Of a DNA stretch of 64,000 nt, positions 27,043 through 35,320 are shown one piece after another (the first letter of the stretch is position 1; each line of letters opens with the position of its first letter). The stretch is from an uncultured Faecalibacterium sp. (lineage in GTDB: Bacteria > Bacillota > Clostridia > Oscillospirales > Ruminococcaceae). The notes beneath the pieces were generated by a model that saw only the letters and a program-made list of their open reading frames with translations, was not told where the DNA came from and made no database searches. Location: the NCBI GenBank assembly GCA_934547065.1, contig CAKTEF010000001.1, forward strand, positions 62,001 through 126,000. Reading direction: 5' to 3'. Both the position numbers and the translations under genes were made by a program.

Positions 27043-28055
27043 TCGACCCCCTCCTTTCCGGCTGCACGGCGGTACAGCATCTGGTACAAACGGCTCTCGG
27101 TGCGGTCCATCCAGCCGGAGATGCTGTTGACCGTGAGCAGAGCAAAGCAGACGCCCGTCTCATACACGCCAAAATAGCGGAACGCCATGGTGGCCGCACC
27201 CACCAGCACGCCGTACAGGATGCGGCCCAGCCGGTGGTGGGCGCAGGTGTAAGGCTCGTTGAGCAGGAACACCGCGCTGAACAGCATGGCACCGGTCAGC
27301 AGCTCATCCCGCACGCACTGCAGCCGCAGCGGCAGGCCGGCAGCAAAGCCCGCATCGGCCACGCCCACCTGCCGGGGGAACAGGAACGCGATCAGGGCGC
27401 TGGTGACCAGAAAACTGACGGCGGCGCTCATCCGGACATCTTTCTGCATCCACAGGAACAGCCCGCAGGCCAGCAGGATCAGAGCTGCGCCCGTGCCCAT
27501 GGGGGCTGCGTACTCGCCCAGCCCCAGTGAAAGGGTGCCGATGTTCAGGCTGCCGCCGCTGCGCAGGGTGTCGGAGATGGTGCTGGACACCGGCACGCCG
27601 GAGGCATCCCACAGGGGGATGTTCGTGTAGGGCTGGGGGTACCGGAACACCTGTTCCGGCCAGGACACGGCTGCCACGGCGTAGCCCACGGCTGCGGGGT
27701 TGAACGGATAGCTGCCGTAGCCGCCGAACGCTTCCTTGCCGATCAGGACACCGGCCAGCACCGCCGCAACGACCACATACCAGTCCACCGTAGCGGGCAT
27801 GAGCAGCGCAATGACCAGGCTGAAGCTCTCGTTGGAAAAATCACTGGCCTGGTACACCCGGCGGCGCAGCAGCGACACCAGGCGGTCACACAGGTTGCCT
27901 GTCAGCACAGCTGCGCCGCACAGCAGCAGCGGGCGCAGGCCGTACAGATAACAGGCCATGCACAGCAGCGGGATGGCCATAAAACAGACGTTCCGGTAAT
28001 AACGGCCCGTTTTTTCCAGCTCCCGCTCCTTCATCCGGATCAAACTTTCTTCCAT
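27039..28055 (-). CDS. rnfD: RnfD/NqrB-like membrane subunit
   Basis: The 338-residue polytopic protein begins 11 nt after the rpe stop; the open frame extends upstream into rpe, but the GAGAGG site supports this ATG. The family loop GGYGSYPFNPAAVGYAVAAVSWP is present near residue 100, as is the FLLNEPYTCAHHRLGRILYGVLVGAATMAFRYFG end. The covalent FMN motif (S-G-A-T-P) is not clear; the equivalent stretch reads VSSTISDTLRSGG. With RnfE- and RnfA-like partners it probably forms a membrane complex of altered function. Confidence 0.85.
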   Translation of the reverse strand: MEESLIRMKERELEKTGRYYRNVCFMAIPLLCMACYLYGLRPLLLCGAAVLTGNLCDRLVSLLRRRVYQASDFSNESFSLVIALLMPATVDWYVVVAAVLAGVLIGKEAFGGYGSYPFNPAAVGYAVAAVSWPEQVFRYPQPYTNIPLWDASGVPVSSTISDTLRSGGSLNIGTLSLGLGEYAAPMGTGAALILLACGLFLWMQKDVRMSAAVSFLVTSALIAFLFPRQVGVADAGFAAGLPLRLQCVRDELLTGAMLFSAVFLLNEPYTCAHHRLGRILYGVLVGAATMAFRYFGVYETGVCFALLTVNSISGWMDRTESRLYQMLYRRAAGKEGVE

Positions 28056-28065
28056 GGTGTACCTC

Positions 28066-28716
28066 TCACAGGGCAGCCAGACGGCGCACGGCTTCTGCCG
28101 GGTCGGCCGCGCCGAACACGGCACTGCCCGCCACCAGGATGTCGGCACCGGCCTCCACGCACAGCGGCGCGGTGGCATCGTCCACACCGCCGTCCACTTC
28201 CAGCAGGAAATGGGCGCTGCGGCGGGCGCGCTCCTCTTTGAGCCAGCGCAGTTTTTCCAGCGCCGAGGGCATGAACTTCTGGCCGCCGAAGCCCGGCTCC
28301 ACGCTCATGACCAGCACCAGATCCAGCTGGTCCAGATACGGCTCCAGCGCCTGCGGGGCGGTGCCGGGCTTGATGGTCAGGCCCACCTTGCAGCCCAGCG
28401 CCTTGACGGTGTTGATGGTTTGCCGGATGTCATCCTCACACTCCAGGTGGAAGTTGTACAGCGTGGCACCCGCCTTGATGAACGGCTCCGCGTAGGCCAG
28501 CGGGTGGCTGATCATCAGGTGGACATCGTAAAACGCGGCGGGCATCCCCTTGTGCAGGCTTTTCAGCACCGGAACGCCAAAGCTGATGTTGGGCACAAAG
28601 TGGCCGTCCATCACGTCATAATGCAGCATCTGCGCACCGGCATCCAGCACCATGCGGCAGTCTGCGCCAAGCCGGCTGAAATCGGCCGAAAGGATCGAAG
28701 GACTAATGATCGTCAT
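28066..28716 (-). CDS. rpe: Ribulose-phosphate 3-epimerase
   Basis: The 216-residue protein is a full TIM barrel with ISPSILSADFSRLG at the start, HYDVMDGHFVPNISFG (metal ligands His-Asp), DVHLMISHP, VMSVEPGFGGQKF and LLEVDGGV. It converts ribulose-5-phosphate to xylulose-5-phosphate in the pentose phosphate pathway. The start at 28716 is set by homology; a longer open frame upstream is unrelated. It heads the minus-strand operon that includes the rnf-like genes. Confidence 0.95.
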   Translation of the reverse strand: MTIISPSILSADFSRLGADCRMVLDAGAQMLHYDVMDGHFVPNISFGVPVLKSLHKGMPAAFYDVHLMISHPLAYAEPFIKAGATLYNFHLECEDDIRQTINTVKALGCKVGLTIKPGTAPQALEPYLDQLDLVLVMSVEPGFGGQKFMPSALEKLRWLKEERARRSAHFLLEVDGGVDDATAPLCVEAGADILVAGSAVFGAADPAEAVRRLAAL

Positions 28717-28819
28717 GATTGTTTTGTACTCTCCGTTATTTTTCAGAAAGATTCTACCATTTCGTCCGCCTGCGGGGCCGCTTTCGGCTCCGGCAGACAG
28801 AGTGGACATGGATACATTT

Positions 28820-28848
28820 AGTTTACACGAAAACGCGCAAAAAATCAA
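28820..28848 (-). promoter_or_regulatory. Promoter of the rpe-rnf operon
   Basis: On the minus strand, TTGATT (28848-28843), a 17-nt spacer and TAAACT (28825-28820). Confidence 0.5.
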
Positions 28849-28961
28849 ATCCGGCGCAGTGTTTTTCACGGAAAACTCGCAAACAGGGCCTGCCCCGGCT
28901 CCGGCAATGCAAAAACGACCAGGCCGCCGACCCGGTTCCGGGCGGCAGTCTGGCCGAGCGT

Positions 28962-30476
28962 TCAGTTGACAGGCTTCATGCTGGCCGGGTCTTCCACCGG
29001 CACCGGCTGCCCGGATTCGTCGGGCAGCCGCTTCATGCCGCCGGGGTTGGGCGGCTGGGTGGGCAGGGTGAACACAAAGCGGCACCACTCGCCCTGCCGG
29101 CTCTCCACCCGGATCTGCCCGCCGGACAGGTTGACCAGCACCTTGCAGATGTTCAGGCCCAGGCCTGCACCGCGGGCGTGCAGCCCACGGGAACGGTCCT
29201 CCTTGTAGAAGCGCTGGAACACATAGGGCAGTGCTTCCGGGCTGATGCCCTGGCCGGAGTTCCAGATGGAGATTTCCACCTCCGGGCCAAGCTTTTCGAC
29301 CCCAAAGCGGATGGTCCCGCCCGCCGGGGTGAACTTGATGGCGTTATCCAGGAGGTTGTACGCCACCTGATGGATCAGATCCGGGTCCGCATACACCAGC
29401 ACCTTTTCGTCCATGGTCAGGCCGTCGATCTCGATCATGCCGTCGTTGATCCGCTGCTCTGCCGAAAGGGCCACCCCGGTCAGCGTCTCCCAGATGTTGA
29501 ACATCCGGGCATTGACCTGGTACTCCCCGCTTTCCAGCTTGGAAAGATCCAGCATGTTCTGGATCAGGCGGGCCAGGCGGCCCGTCTCCTCACTGACCAG
29601 CTGCAGGTAGTGGTTCTGCAGATCGGGCGGGATGGTGCCGTCCAGGATGCCGTCGATAAAGCCCTTGATGGTGGTCATGGGGGTGCGCAGCTCGTGGGCG
29701 ATGTTGCCCATGAACTGGCCGCGGGAGTTGTCGTTGGTCTGGATGTTCTCCGCCATCTTGTTGAATGTGCGGGCCAGGTCCGCCACCTCGCCCTCGCCGT
29801 CCACGCCTTCCACGCGCACCGAGAAATCGCCCCCGCCAAAGCGCTGGGCGGCATCGGTGATCTTCTGCAGCGGATCGGTCAGGCGGCGCATCAGGATACT
29901 GGTCAGCACGCTGGCGCACAGCAGCATCACGCAGGCCGAGAAGAAGAAATTCGACCAGAACTCCTCCTGGAATTCGGTCAGCCGCGCACCGGAGGAACAC
30001 AGGAACAGGTAGCCGCTGCCGGTGCCCTGCTCGGTCTGCATCCGGCGCACCGAAACATAGCTTTTTTCGGCCAGCACGCCATCCAGCGTGCTCAGGACAT
30101 GGTAAGGTTTTTCCTCTGCGGCCTTGGCGAACCACCGGGCCGGGACCGTGTCGCCGGTCAGCTGCTCGGGGCTGGAAGAAATGAGGACCCTGCCGTTTTC
30201 ATCCGTAAAAAAGAGGTAGGCCTCTGCACTTTCGCCGATGATCTCCAGCTTGGTGCTCAGCACATCCAGCTCTGCGCCTTTGGGCAGGGCCGCCTGCTGC
30301 ACCACATAATCCGCCGCACGCCGGGTGACATCCGCCACGCTGTCCAGCGCGTTGTAGCGCTCCTGGGCAAAGTAGCGGCTGAACAAAAACCATTCCGAGC
30401 CGCCCAGTACCAGCGTGCCCAGCACCAGCAGCGTAGCCACCATGGAAAAGAAGCGGACCGAGATACTTTTGCGCAT
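28962..30476 (-). CDS. Sensor histidine kinase
   Basis: The 504-residue protein has a TM helix (about 8-30), an extracellular sensor (about 35-165), a second TM (about 175-195), a HAMP domain, a HisKA domain with MGNIAHELRTPM (His near 261) and an HATPase_c domain with N (LLDNAIKF), G1 (NSGQGIS), F and G2 (GAGLGLNI) boxes. A Pro-rich tail of about 35 residues follows. Its ATG shares one base with the regulator stop (TAATG), so the two are coupled. The signal is unknown. Confidence 0.95.
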   Translation of the reverse strand: MRKSISVRFFSMVATLLVLGTLVLGGSEWFLFSRYFAQERYNALDSVADVTRRAADYVVQQAALPKGAELDVLSTKLEIIGESAEAYLFFTDENGRVLISSSPEQLTGDTVPARWFAKAAEEKPYHVLSTLDGVLAEKSYVSVRRMQTEQGTGSGYLFLCSSGARLTEFQEEFWSNFFFSACVMLLCASVLTSILMRRLTDPLQKITDAAQRFGGGDFSVRVEGVDGEGEVADLARTFNKMAENIQTNDNSRGQFMGNIAHELRTPMTTIKGFIDGILDGTIPPDLQNHYLQLVSEETGRLARLIQNMLDLSKLESGEYQVNARMFNIWETLTGVALSAEQRINDGMIEIDGLTMDEKVLVYADPDLIHQVAYNLLDNAIKFTPAGGTIRFGVEKLGPEVEISIWNSGQGISPEALPYVFQRFYKEDRSRGLHARGAGLGLNICKVLVNLSGGQIRVESRQGEWCRFVFTLPTQPPNPGGMKRLPDESGQPVPVEDPASMKPVN

Positions 30477-31174
30477 TACTGACGCACCTCGAACTTATAG
30501 CCCACGCCCCACACGGTCTTGAGTTCCCACTTGTCGGAAGCACCGGCCAGCTTCTCGCGCAGGCGCTTGACATGCACATCAATGGTGCGGCTGTCGCCGT
30601 AATACTCAAAGCCCCACACCTCGTCCAGCAGCTGATCGCGGGTGTACACACGGTTGGGGTGGGAAGCCAGGCAGTTCAGCAGTTCCAGCTCCTTGGGGGG
30701 AGCCTCCACCACCTTGCCTTTGACCCGCAGTTCATAGCTGTTCATATCCAGCCGCAGGTTGTCGAACTCGATCACGCCCTCGCTGGCCTCGGTCTGGGTG
30801 GCCGTGGCGGTGCAGCGGCGCAGCACCGCCTTGATGCGGGCCACCACCTCTTTGGGATCAAACGGCTTGACCATGTAATCGTCAGCCCCCAGTTCCAGGC
30901 CCAGCACCTTGTCAAACGTTTCGCCCTTGGCCGTCAGCATCATCACGGGGGTATTGCCCAGCTTGCGGATGCGGCGGCAGACTTCCAGGCCGTCCATCCT
31001 GGGCATCATCACGTCCAGCAGCACCATGTCCGGCTTGACCTGGTTGAACTTTTCCAGGCCCTCCTCGCCATCGTTGGCAAGGGTCACCTGATAGCCCTCC
31101 TTGGTCAGGTAGAGCCGCAGCAGCTCGCAGATGTTGCTGTCGTCGTCCACGACAAGGATCTTTTCGTTGGCCAT
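30476..31174 (-). CDS. OmpR/PhoB-family response regulator
   Basis: The 232-residue protein has a receiver domain with the acidic pair (VVDDD), phospho-acceptor Asp in VLLDVMMPRMDG near residue 53 and Lys in YMVKPFD near 104. A winged-helix domain follows (about 130-230, with RTIDVHVKRLREKL and TVWGVGYKFE). The ATG at 31174 has AGGAGGAAC upstream. It pairs with the downstream kinase. Confidence 0.95.
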   Translation of the reverse strand: MANEKILVVDDDSNICELLRLYLTKEGYQVTLANDGEEGLEKFNQVKPDMVLLDVMMPRMDGLEVCRRIRKLGNTPVMMLTAKGETFDKVLGLELGADDYMVKPFDPKEVVARIKAVLRRCTATATQTEASEGVIEFDNLRLDMNSYELRVKGKVVEAPPKELELLNCLASHPNRVYTRDQLLDEVWGFEYYGDSRTIDVHVKRLREKLAGASDKWELKTVWGVGYKFEVRQ

Positions 31175-31202
31175 AGCATGTTCCTCCTGTATCTTGCAGC
31201 AA

Positions 31203-31234
31203 ACCCTCCCGCACACAGCCGGGAGGGTCTTTTT
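31203..31234. terminator. Hairpin with T run upstream of the response regulator
   Basis: ACCCTCCCG and CGGGAGGGT are followed by CTTTTTTCC on the plus strand. In the minus-strand mRNA this is a 5' leader hairpin. It may simply stop antisense transcription. Confidence 0.45.
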
Positions 31235-31350
31235 TCCAATAAGTCCCTATCTTTTATTATACGGAACAGTTATGACAAAATAAAGAATGTTTTGTATGAT
31301 TTTTTGGATTTTGTGCAAAAGCCTTTTGCGCCGGTTCCCGCAAGTCAGTA

Positions 31351-31379
31351 TTGAGAAAACCCGCTCATTGTGCTACAAT
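31351..31379 (+). promoter_or_regulatory. Promoter of ychF
   Basis: TTGAGA (31351-31356), a 17-nt spacer and TACAAT (31374-31379). The 170-nt leader that follows shows no recognisable motif. Confidence 0.6.
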
Positions 31380-31548
31380 TATCCTGTTATATTAGGGCTT
31401 TTCGCCGATGTGCCAAACGATTTTTCAAAAAGGTTTCCGGATCGGTTTTGTAAGGAAACGGGGAAAATCGACGGCCGCTCCGTTTGTTTTTGCAAAGCAA
31501 TCCTATTTTAACGACATCACAATCAATTTCTGTAAGGAGTATCCAAAG

Positions 31549-32682
31549 ATGAAATTAGGAATCGTCGGTCTGCCGAACGTCGGCAAGTCCACCCTGTTCA
31601 ATGCCATCACCTCCACCAAAAACGCGGAGGCCGCCAACTACCCGTTCTGCACCATCGAGCCCAACAGCGGCATCGTAGCCGTGCCCGACAAGCGCCTGGA
31701 CAAGCTGGCCGAGATCTGGCAGACCAGCAAAAAGACCCCTGCCATCGTCGAGTTCGTAGACATTGCGGGCCTGGTCAAGGGTGCCAGCCAGGGCGCAGGC
31801 CTTGGCAACAAGTTCCTGGGCCACATCCGGGAGTGCGATGCCATCGTGCATGTGGTGCGCTGCTTTGACGACGACAACATCATCCATGTGGTGGAGGACG
31901 TGACCAAGGCCGAGGCCGTGGATCCCATCTCCGACATTGATGCCATCGACTACGAGCTGATCCTTTCGGACCTGGAAGTGGTGCAGAACCGCGCAGGCCG
32001 CATGGCCAAAGCCGCCAAGAGCGGCAACAACAAAGGTGCCGCTGCCGAAGCCGCCTGGCTGCAGCAGCTGGCCGACCACCTGAGCGCCGGCAAGCCCGCC
32101 CGCAGCTTCGATTTTGACGAGAGCGATGCCGAGCAGCAGACCGTGCTGCACGAGATGGGTCTGCTGAGCGCAAAGCCGGTGCTGTACGCCTGCAACGTGG
32201 GCGAGGACGACCTGATGGAGGGCATCGAGAACAACAAGTATGTCCCGCTGGTGGCCGCCCGCGCCAAAGAGGAGGGTGCCCGCTACATCCCCATCTGCGC
32301 CAAGACCGAGGAGGACATTGCCGACTACTCCCCTGAGGAAAAGAAGGCGTTCCTGGCCGAAATGGGCATCGAGGCCAGCGGCCTGGACAACCTGATCACC
32401 GCCAGCTACGATCTGCTGGGCCTGATCTCGTTCCTGACCGACGGCAAAAAAGAGTGCCGTGCCTGGACCATCCGCAAGGGCACCAAAGCCCCGCAGGCTG
32501 CCGGTAAGATCCACAGCGATTTTGAGCGCGGCTTCATCCGCGCCAGCGTCATTGGCTACGGCGATCTGGAAGCCAACAACTTTGACTATGCGGCGGTCAA
32601 GGCCAAGGGCCTGCAGCGCACGGAGGGCAAGGAGTACGTTGTCAAAGACGGCGACGTGATCGAATTCCTGTTCAACGTTTAA
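31549..32682 (+). CDS. ychF: Redox-regulated ATPase YchF (Obg family)
   Basis: The 377-residue protein has G1 GLPNVGKSTLFNA, G3 DIAGLVKGAS, the YchF-type degenerate G4 (N-V in ACNVGEDD, where Obg GTPases have NKxD), and a C-terminal TGS domain ending KDGDVIEFLFNV. The altered G4 is the reason YchF prefers ATP. It associates with ribosomes and stress responses. AAGGAG lies 9 nt before the ATG at 31549. Confidence 0.96.
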   Translation: MKLGIVGLPNVGKSTLFNAITSTKNAEAANYPFCTIEPNSGIVAVPDKRLDKLAEIWQTSKKTPAIVEFVDIAGLVKGASQGAGLGNKFLGHIRECDAIVHVVRCFDDDNIIHVVEDVTKAEAVDPISDIDAIDYELILSDLEVVQNRAGRMAKAAKSGNNKGAAAEAAWLQQLADHLSAGKPARSFDFDESDAEQQTVLHEMGLLSAKPVLYACNVGEDDLMEGIENNKYVPLVAARAKEEGARYIPICAKTEEDIADYSPEEKKAFLAEMGIEASGLDNLITASYDLLGLISFLTDGKKECRAWTIRKGTKAPQAAGKIHSDFERGFIRASVIGYGDLEANNFDYAAVKAKGLQRTEGKEYVVKDGDVIEFLFNV

Positions 32683-32758
32683 GGGGCCTTTCCAGAGACA
32701 GGGAGGGGTGTTTCGATTTCCCCTCACTGGACTTCCCTCTCCCCACAACGAAAAAGGG

Positions 32759-32855
32759 AAAGGGACGGCTCGCCCCTTTGATCCCCCAACGCAGAAGTCG
32801 AACCGCAAAAAGCCGGTGCGATCGCCGACGCTTTTTGCGGTTCTCCGATTTGAAA
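32759..32855 (+). ncRNA. Structured element E3 (hairpins B and C only)
   Basis: Hairpin B AAAGGGAC-GGCTC-GCCCCTTT (one mismatch, 32759-32779), a linker with CAGAAG as in E1, hairpin C with arms GAACCGCAAAAAGC and GCTTTTTGCGGTTC (32800-32843), then the tail TTCTCCGATTTG shared with E2. The 68-bp head is absent. It lies directly before mtnN. Confidence 0.5.
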
Positions 32856-32873
32856 TCAGTCATGAGGTACGCT

Positions 32874-33557
32874 ATGATCTTGGGAATTATGGGCGCGATG
32901 CCCGACGAAGTTGACCAGCTCTGTGCAAAGCTGGAGAACGTCACCGTGGAGCCTTACGGTGGCGTGGAATACCACAAGGGCACCCTGGGCGGCAAGCAGG
33001 TCGTGGTCTGCTGCGCCGGTATGGGCAAAGCCAACGCTGCCGCCACCACCCAGGTGCTCATCACGAAGTTCCATGCGGAGAAGATCATCTTCTCCGGCAT
33101 CGCAGGCAACATGACCAGCAAGATCGGCATCGGCGATGTGGTCATCGGCAAGACCGTATTGTACCACGATGCCCAGCTGGACATGATCTGCCAGAACCCG
33201 CCGTTCCTCAAGGAATACACCGGCGACCCGGAGCTGATCGCCGTCGCCGAAAAAGCCTGCGCCGAAGCAGGCGTGAAGGCTCTGGTGGGCAAGATCGCCA
33301 CCGGCGACCTGTTTGTGGGCGACAGCGAGACGAAAGCCGCCATTGAGGCCAAGTGCGCCCCCGACTGCGTGGAGATGGAGGGTGCCGCCGTCAGCCAGAT
33401 CGCCGCCAAGAACGGCGTGCCCTGCGTCATCCTGCGTGCCATGAGCGACAATGCCGACGAGGACGGCCACGAAGTGCTGGTGGTCAAAAAGTTCAGCATC
33501 ACCGAGTATGTCGCCACCGCCACCAAGATCGTGGCAGCGATGGTCGAATCTCTCTAA
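32874..33557 (+). CDS. mtnN: 5'-methylthioadenosine/S-adenosylhomocysteine nucleosidase
   Basis: The 227-residue protein starts MILGIMGAMPDEVDQL, the typical MtnN start (an ATG 4 codons upstream has no site). It has FSGIAGNM, GDLFVGD near residue 145, the CVEMEGAAVSQIA substrate-binding motif (Met-Glu) near 168 and the catalytic Asp in MRAMSDNAD-like ILRAMSDNADED. It cleaves adenine from MTA and SAH, in methionine salvage and AI-2 precursor formation. The ribosome-binding site is weak and is embedded near element E3. Confidence 0.93.
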   Translation: MILGIMGAMPDEVDQLCAKLENVTVEPYGGVEYHKGTLGGKQVVVCCAGMGKANAAATTQVLITKFHAEKIIFSGIAGNMTSKIGIGDVVIGKTVLYHDAQLDMICQNPPFLKEYTGDPELIAVAEKACAEAGVKALVGKIATGDLFVGDSETKAAIEAKCAPDCVEMEGAAVSQIAAKNGVPCVILRAMSDNADEDGHEVLVVKKFSITEYVATATKIVAAMVESL

Positions 33558-33564
33558 TTTTTTA

Positions 33565-33606
33565 GCTGCGAAAAGCTCCTGCCCGGATGAGGCAGGAGCT
33601 TTTTCT
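33565..33606. terminator. Terminator after mtnN
   Basis: AAAAGCTCCTGCC and GGCAGGAGCTTTTT with a 7-nt loop. Confidence 0.85.
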
Positions 33607-33609
33607 ATT

Positions 33610-33735
33610 GCAGCATCTAAAATCTGCTGCGAAGCAGCAAATCGGAGAAACGAGAAAAAAGCTTCTAGCGAAGCGGCTTAGCTTTTTTCCGTTTCGACCT
33701 CTCCATCGGGATTATCAAGGGCGAGCAGCCCTTGA
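33610..33735 (-). ncRNA. Structured element E2, hairpins B and C
   Basis: On the minus strand: hairpin B TCAAGGGC-TGCTC-GCCCTTGA (33735-33715), a linker, hairpin C with arms GAAACGGAAAAAAGCT and AGCTTTTTTCTCGTTTC (33695-33647), then TCTCCGATTTG and an extra TGCTGC-TTCG-GCAGCA hairpin. The order equals E1. It lies downstream of the 33820 gene on the same strand. Confidence 0.55.
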
Positions 33736-33803
33736 TTCGTGCCTCCCGCGCTTCGAAAGTAGCGGGTGCTTTTCTGGTTCTCTTTTGGCACGCAAAAGAG
33801 AAC
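33736..33803 (-). repeat. 68-bp exact dispersed repeat, copy 2 (head of E2)
   Basis: Exact reverse complement of 11324-11391, including the 11-bp hairpin GTTCTCTTTTG/CAAAAGAGAAC. Confidence 0.92.
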
Positions 33804-33819
33804 AAATTCCCCCGTTTCC

Positions 33820-34260
33820 TTACAAAAACTGTTCCAGCTTCACCCGGTTGTCCTCCTCAAAATCCTGCAGCTTCTGCATCAGGCGCTTTGCGCCGGGCGC
33901 GGCATTGGGGTAGTCTTTCTGGCTTTTGATGCAGTCCACCACGCCCATGCCGCTGCCCTGGGTCAGCATCTCGGCCAGGTTGCGGGTGGATTTGTCCGTC
34001 AGCGTTTTCATGCCGATGCCCATGCGGGTATTGAGCTTGGCGATCGCGCTCTGGCCCTGGGCCGAGCCGCCGCAGGCTTCGATGGCGGCATGAGCTTCCC
34101 GGTTGAGTTCCCGGTAAATGCTGCGCTCCCGCAGCAGCTCCGCCCGGAACTGTGCATCCTCCGCCATGGGCACGATCTGCTCCAGGGTGTTCTTGCCCAT
34201 CTCGGTGTTCTGCACCACGGCTTCCAGCAGATTGAGGTTGTCGTTTTTCTGGTTTTCCAT
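33820..34260 (-). CDS. Small helical protein of unknown function
   Basis: The 146-residue protein is mostly predicted helix, with no signal peptide and a Lys/Glu/Gln/Asn-rich composition. A helix-rich core from NLLEAVVQNTEMGKN to YPNAAPGAKRLMQKLQDFEEDN could be ferritin-like, but no metal-binding ExxH motif is seen, so I give no function. Start at 34260 (MENQKND); its Shine-Dalgarno AAAGGGGA lies within the 3' arm of a strong hairpin. Confidence 0.7.
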   Translation of the reverse strand: MENQKNDNLNLLEAVVQNTEMGKNTLEQIVPMAEDAQFRAELLRERSIYRELNREAHAAIEACGGSAQGQSAIAKLNTRMGIGMKTLTDKSTRNLAEMLTQGSGMGVVDCIKSQKDYPNAAPGAKRLMQKLQDFEEDNRVKLEQFL

Positions 34261-34263
34261 CAC

Positions 34264-34313
34264 AAAAAATCCCCTTTCCGGCATTTATCTTGTGCCGGAA
34301 AGGGGATTTTTAT
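34264..34313 (-). terminator. Hairpin between two minus-strand genes that overlaps a ribosome-binding site
   Basis: AAAAATCCCCTTTCCGGCA and TGCCGGAAAGGGGATTTTTT form a 19-bp stem with a T run. It ends the 34331 gene, and its 3' arm contains the AAAGGGGA site of the 33820 gene. Confidence 0.8.
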
Positions 34314-34330
34314 TCCGTTTACTCCCGGGG

Positions 34331-35125
34331 TCACTCCGCACATACGCAGCTGCCGCCGTTTGCTTTGGCCTTGCTCAGCCGCTGGGCACACAGGTCATAC
34401 AGGGCATCCCAGTTCTTGCCCCGCACCTCGCAGGTGCAGGCACAGCCGATGGACTGAGTGAAGGCCACCCGCCGCATCAGCCCCACCGAGGCCACGCACT
34501 CGCCGGGCATCCGGGCGTACAGACCGCGCAGCTCGTCGGCCAGCTCGGCACAGGTCTTGTCCGCGCAGCCAATCGCAAACAACGTATCCGTCAGGCGGCA
34601 GACCACCCGCTCGGCCGGGCGGTCATAGTGCTTTTTCCACTGGTTGGCCACAAAGCAGACCAGCTGATCCATCACGGCATCGCCCTGCTGGGTACGCAGC
34701 GCATCGGCGTTGTCCAGCTCCACCAGCGCCAGCGAGGCGCAGCGGTGGGCATCGGTCCACTCGTCCAGCCGGGTGCAGAACTCCGTTTCAAAGTAGCGGC
34801 GGTTGAACACGCCCGAAAGGAAATCGTGATTCATGTCGTCCCGGCACAGCTCCCGCTCCCGCGGGGTCATCCGGTCTTCCGGCAGGTCGCTGCCCGCCAG
34901 CGGAGCGATCATCTGCAGCTGGAACACCTTGCCGTCGGCCCGGATCTGGCGGCGCAGCACGCAGTCCACCTGCCCGCTGCGCAGCTCATAGTCCACCATC
35001 AGGCCGTCATCCTGCCAGCTGCGGGCAGTCTCCTCGTCCACCTCGGTCAGGGTAACGGCCTCAAATGCAGCCTGCGCTCCCTCCACAAATGTGTGCAGAT
35101 CCTGCTCGGTCCATTCTTTTTTCAT
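34331..35125 (-). CDS. Degenerate GGDEF-domain protein
   Basis: The 264-residue soluble protein has a PAS-like N-terminal region (about 1-90) and a C-terminal GGDEF-type domain. The opening motif is clear (DFLSGVFNRRYFETEF, near residue 103), but the active loop reads CRLTDTLFAIG where RxGGDEFA is expected, so cyclase activity is very unlikely. It may act as a receptor or scaffold. Start at 35125 (MKKEWTEQD); a longer frame upstream is not supported. Confidence 0.8.
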   Translation of the reverse strand: MKKEWTEQDLHTFVEGAQAAFEAVTLTEVDEETARSWQDDGLMVDYELRSGQVDCVLRRQIRADGKVFQLQMIAPLAGSDLPEDRMTPRERELCRDDMNHDFLSGVFNRRYFETEFCTRLDEWTDAHRCASLALVELDNADALRTQQGDAVMDQLVCFVANQWKKHYDRPAERVVCRLTDTLFAIGCADKTCAELADELRGLYARMPGECVASVGLMRRVAFTQSIGCACTCEVRGKNWDALYDLCAQRLSKAKANGGSCVCAE

Positions 35126-35320
35126 GCATTTTTCCCCATCATTCGGTGCCGGATCTCTCCCTCCCGGCACTCCTTGCCACTCAAACCGCAAAAAATCGCG
35201 GTCCCGTTCGCATGAATTATAACACTGTTCCGGGACAGTTGCCAGCAAAATGCACAATCTTTAACGGTATTTTTTGCATTTTCGGCAAATTGCTAAACCG
35301 ATTTCCGGATTCCGGGCCGG

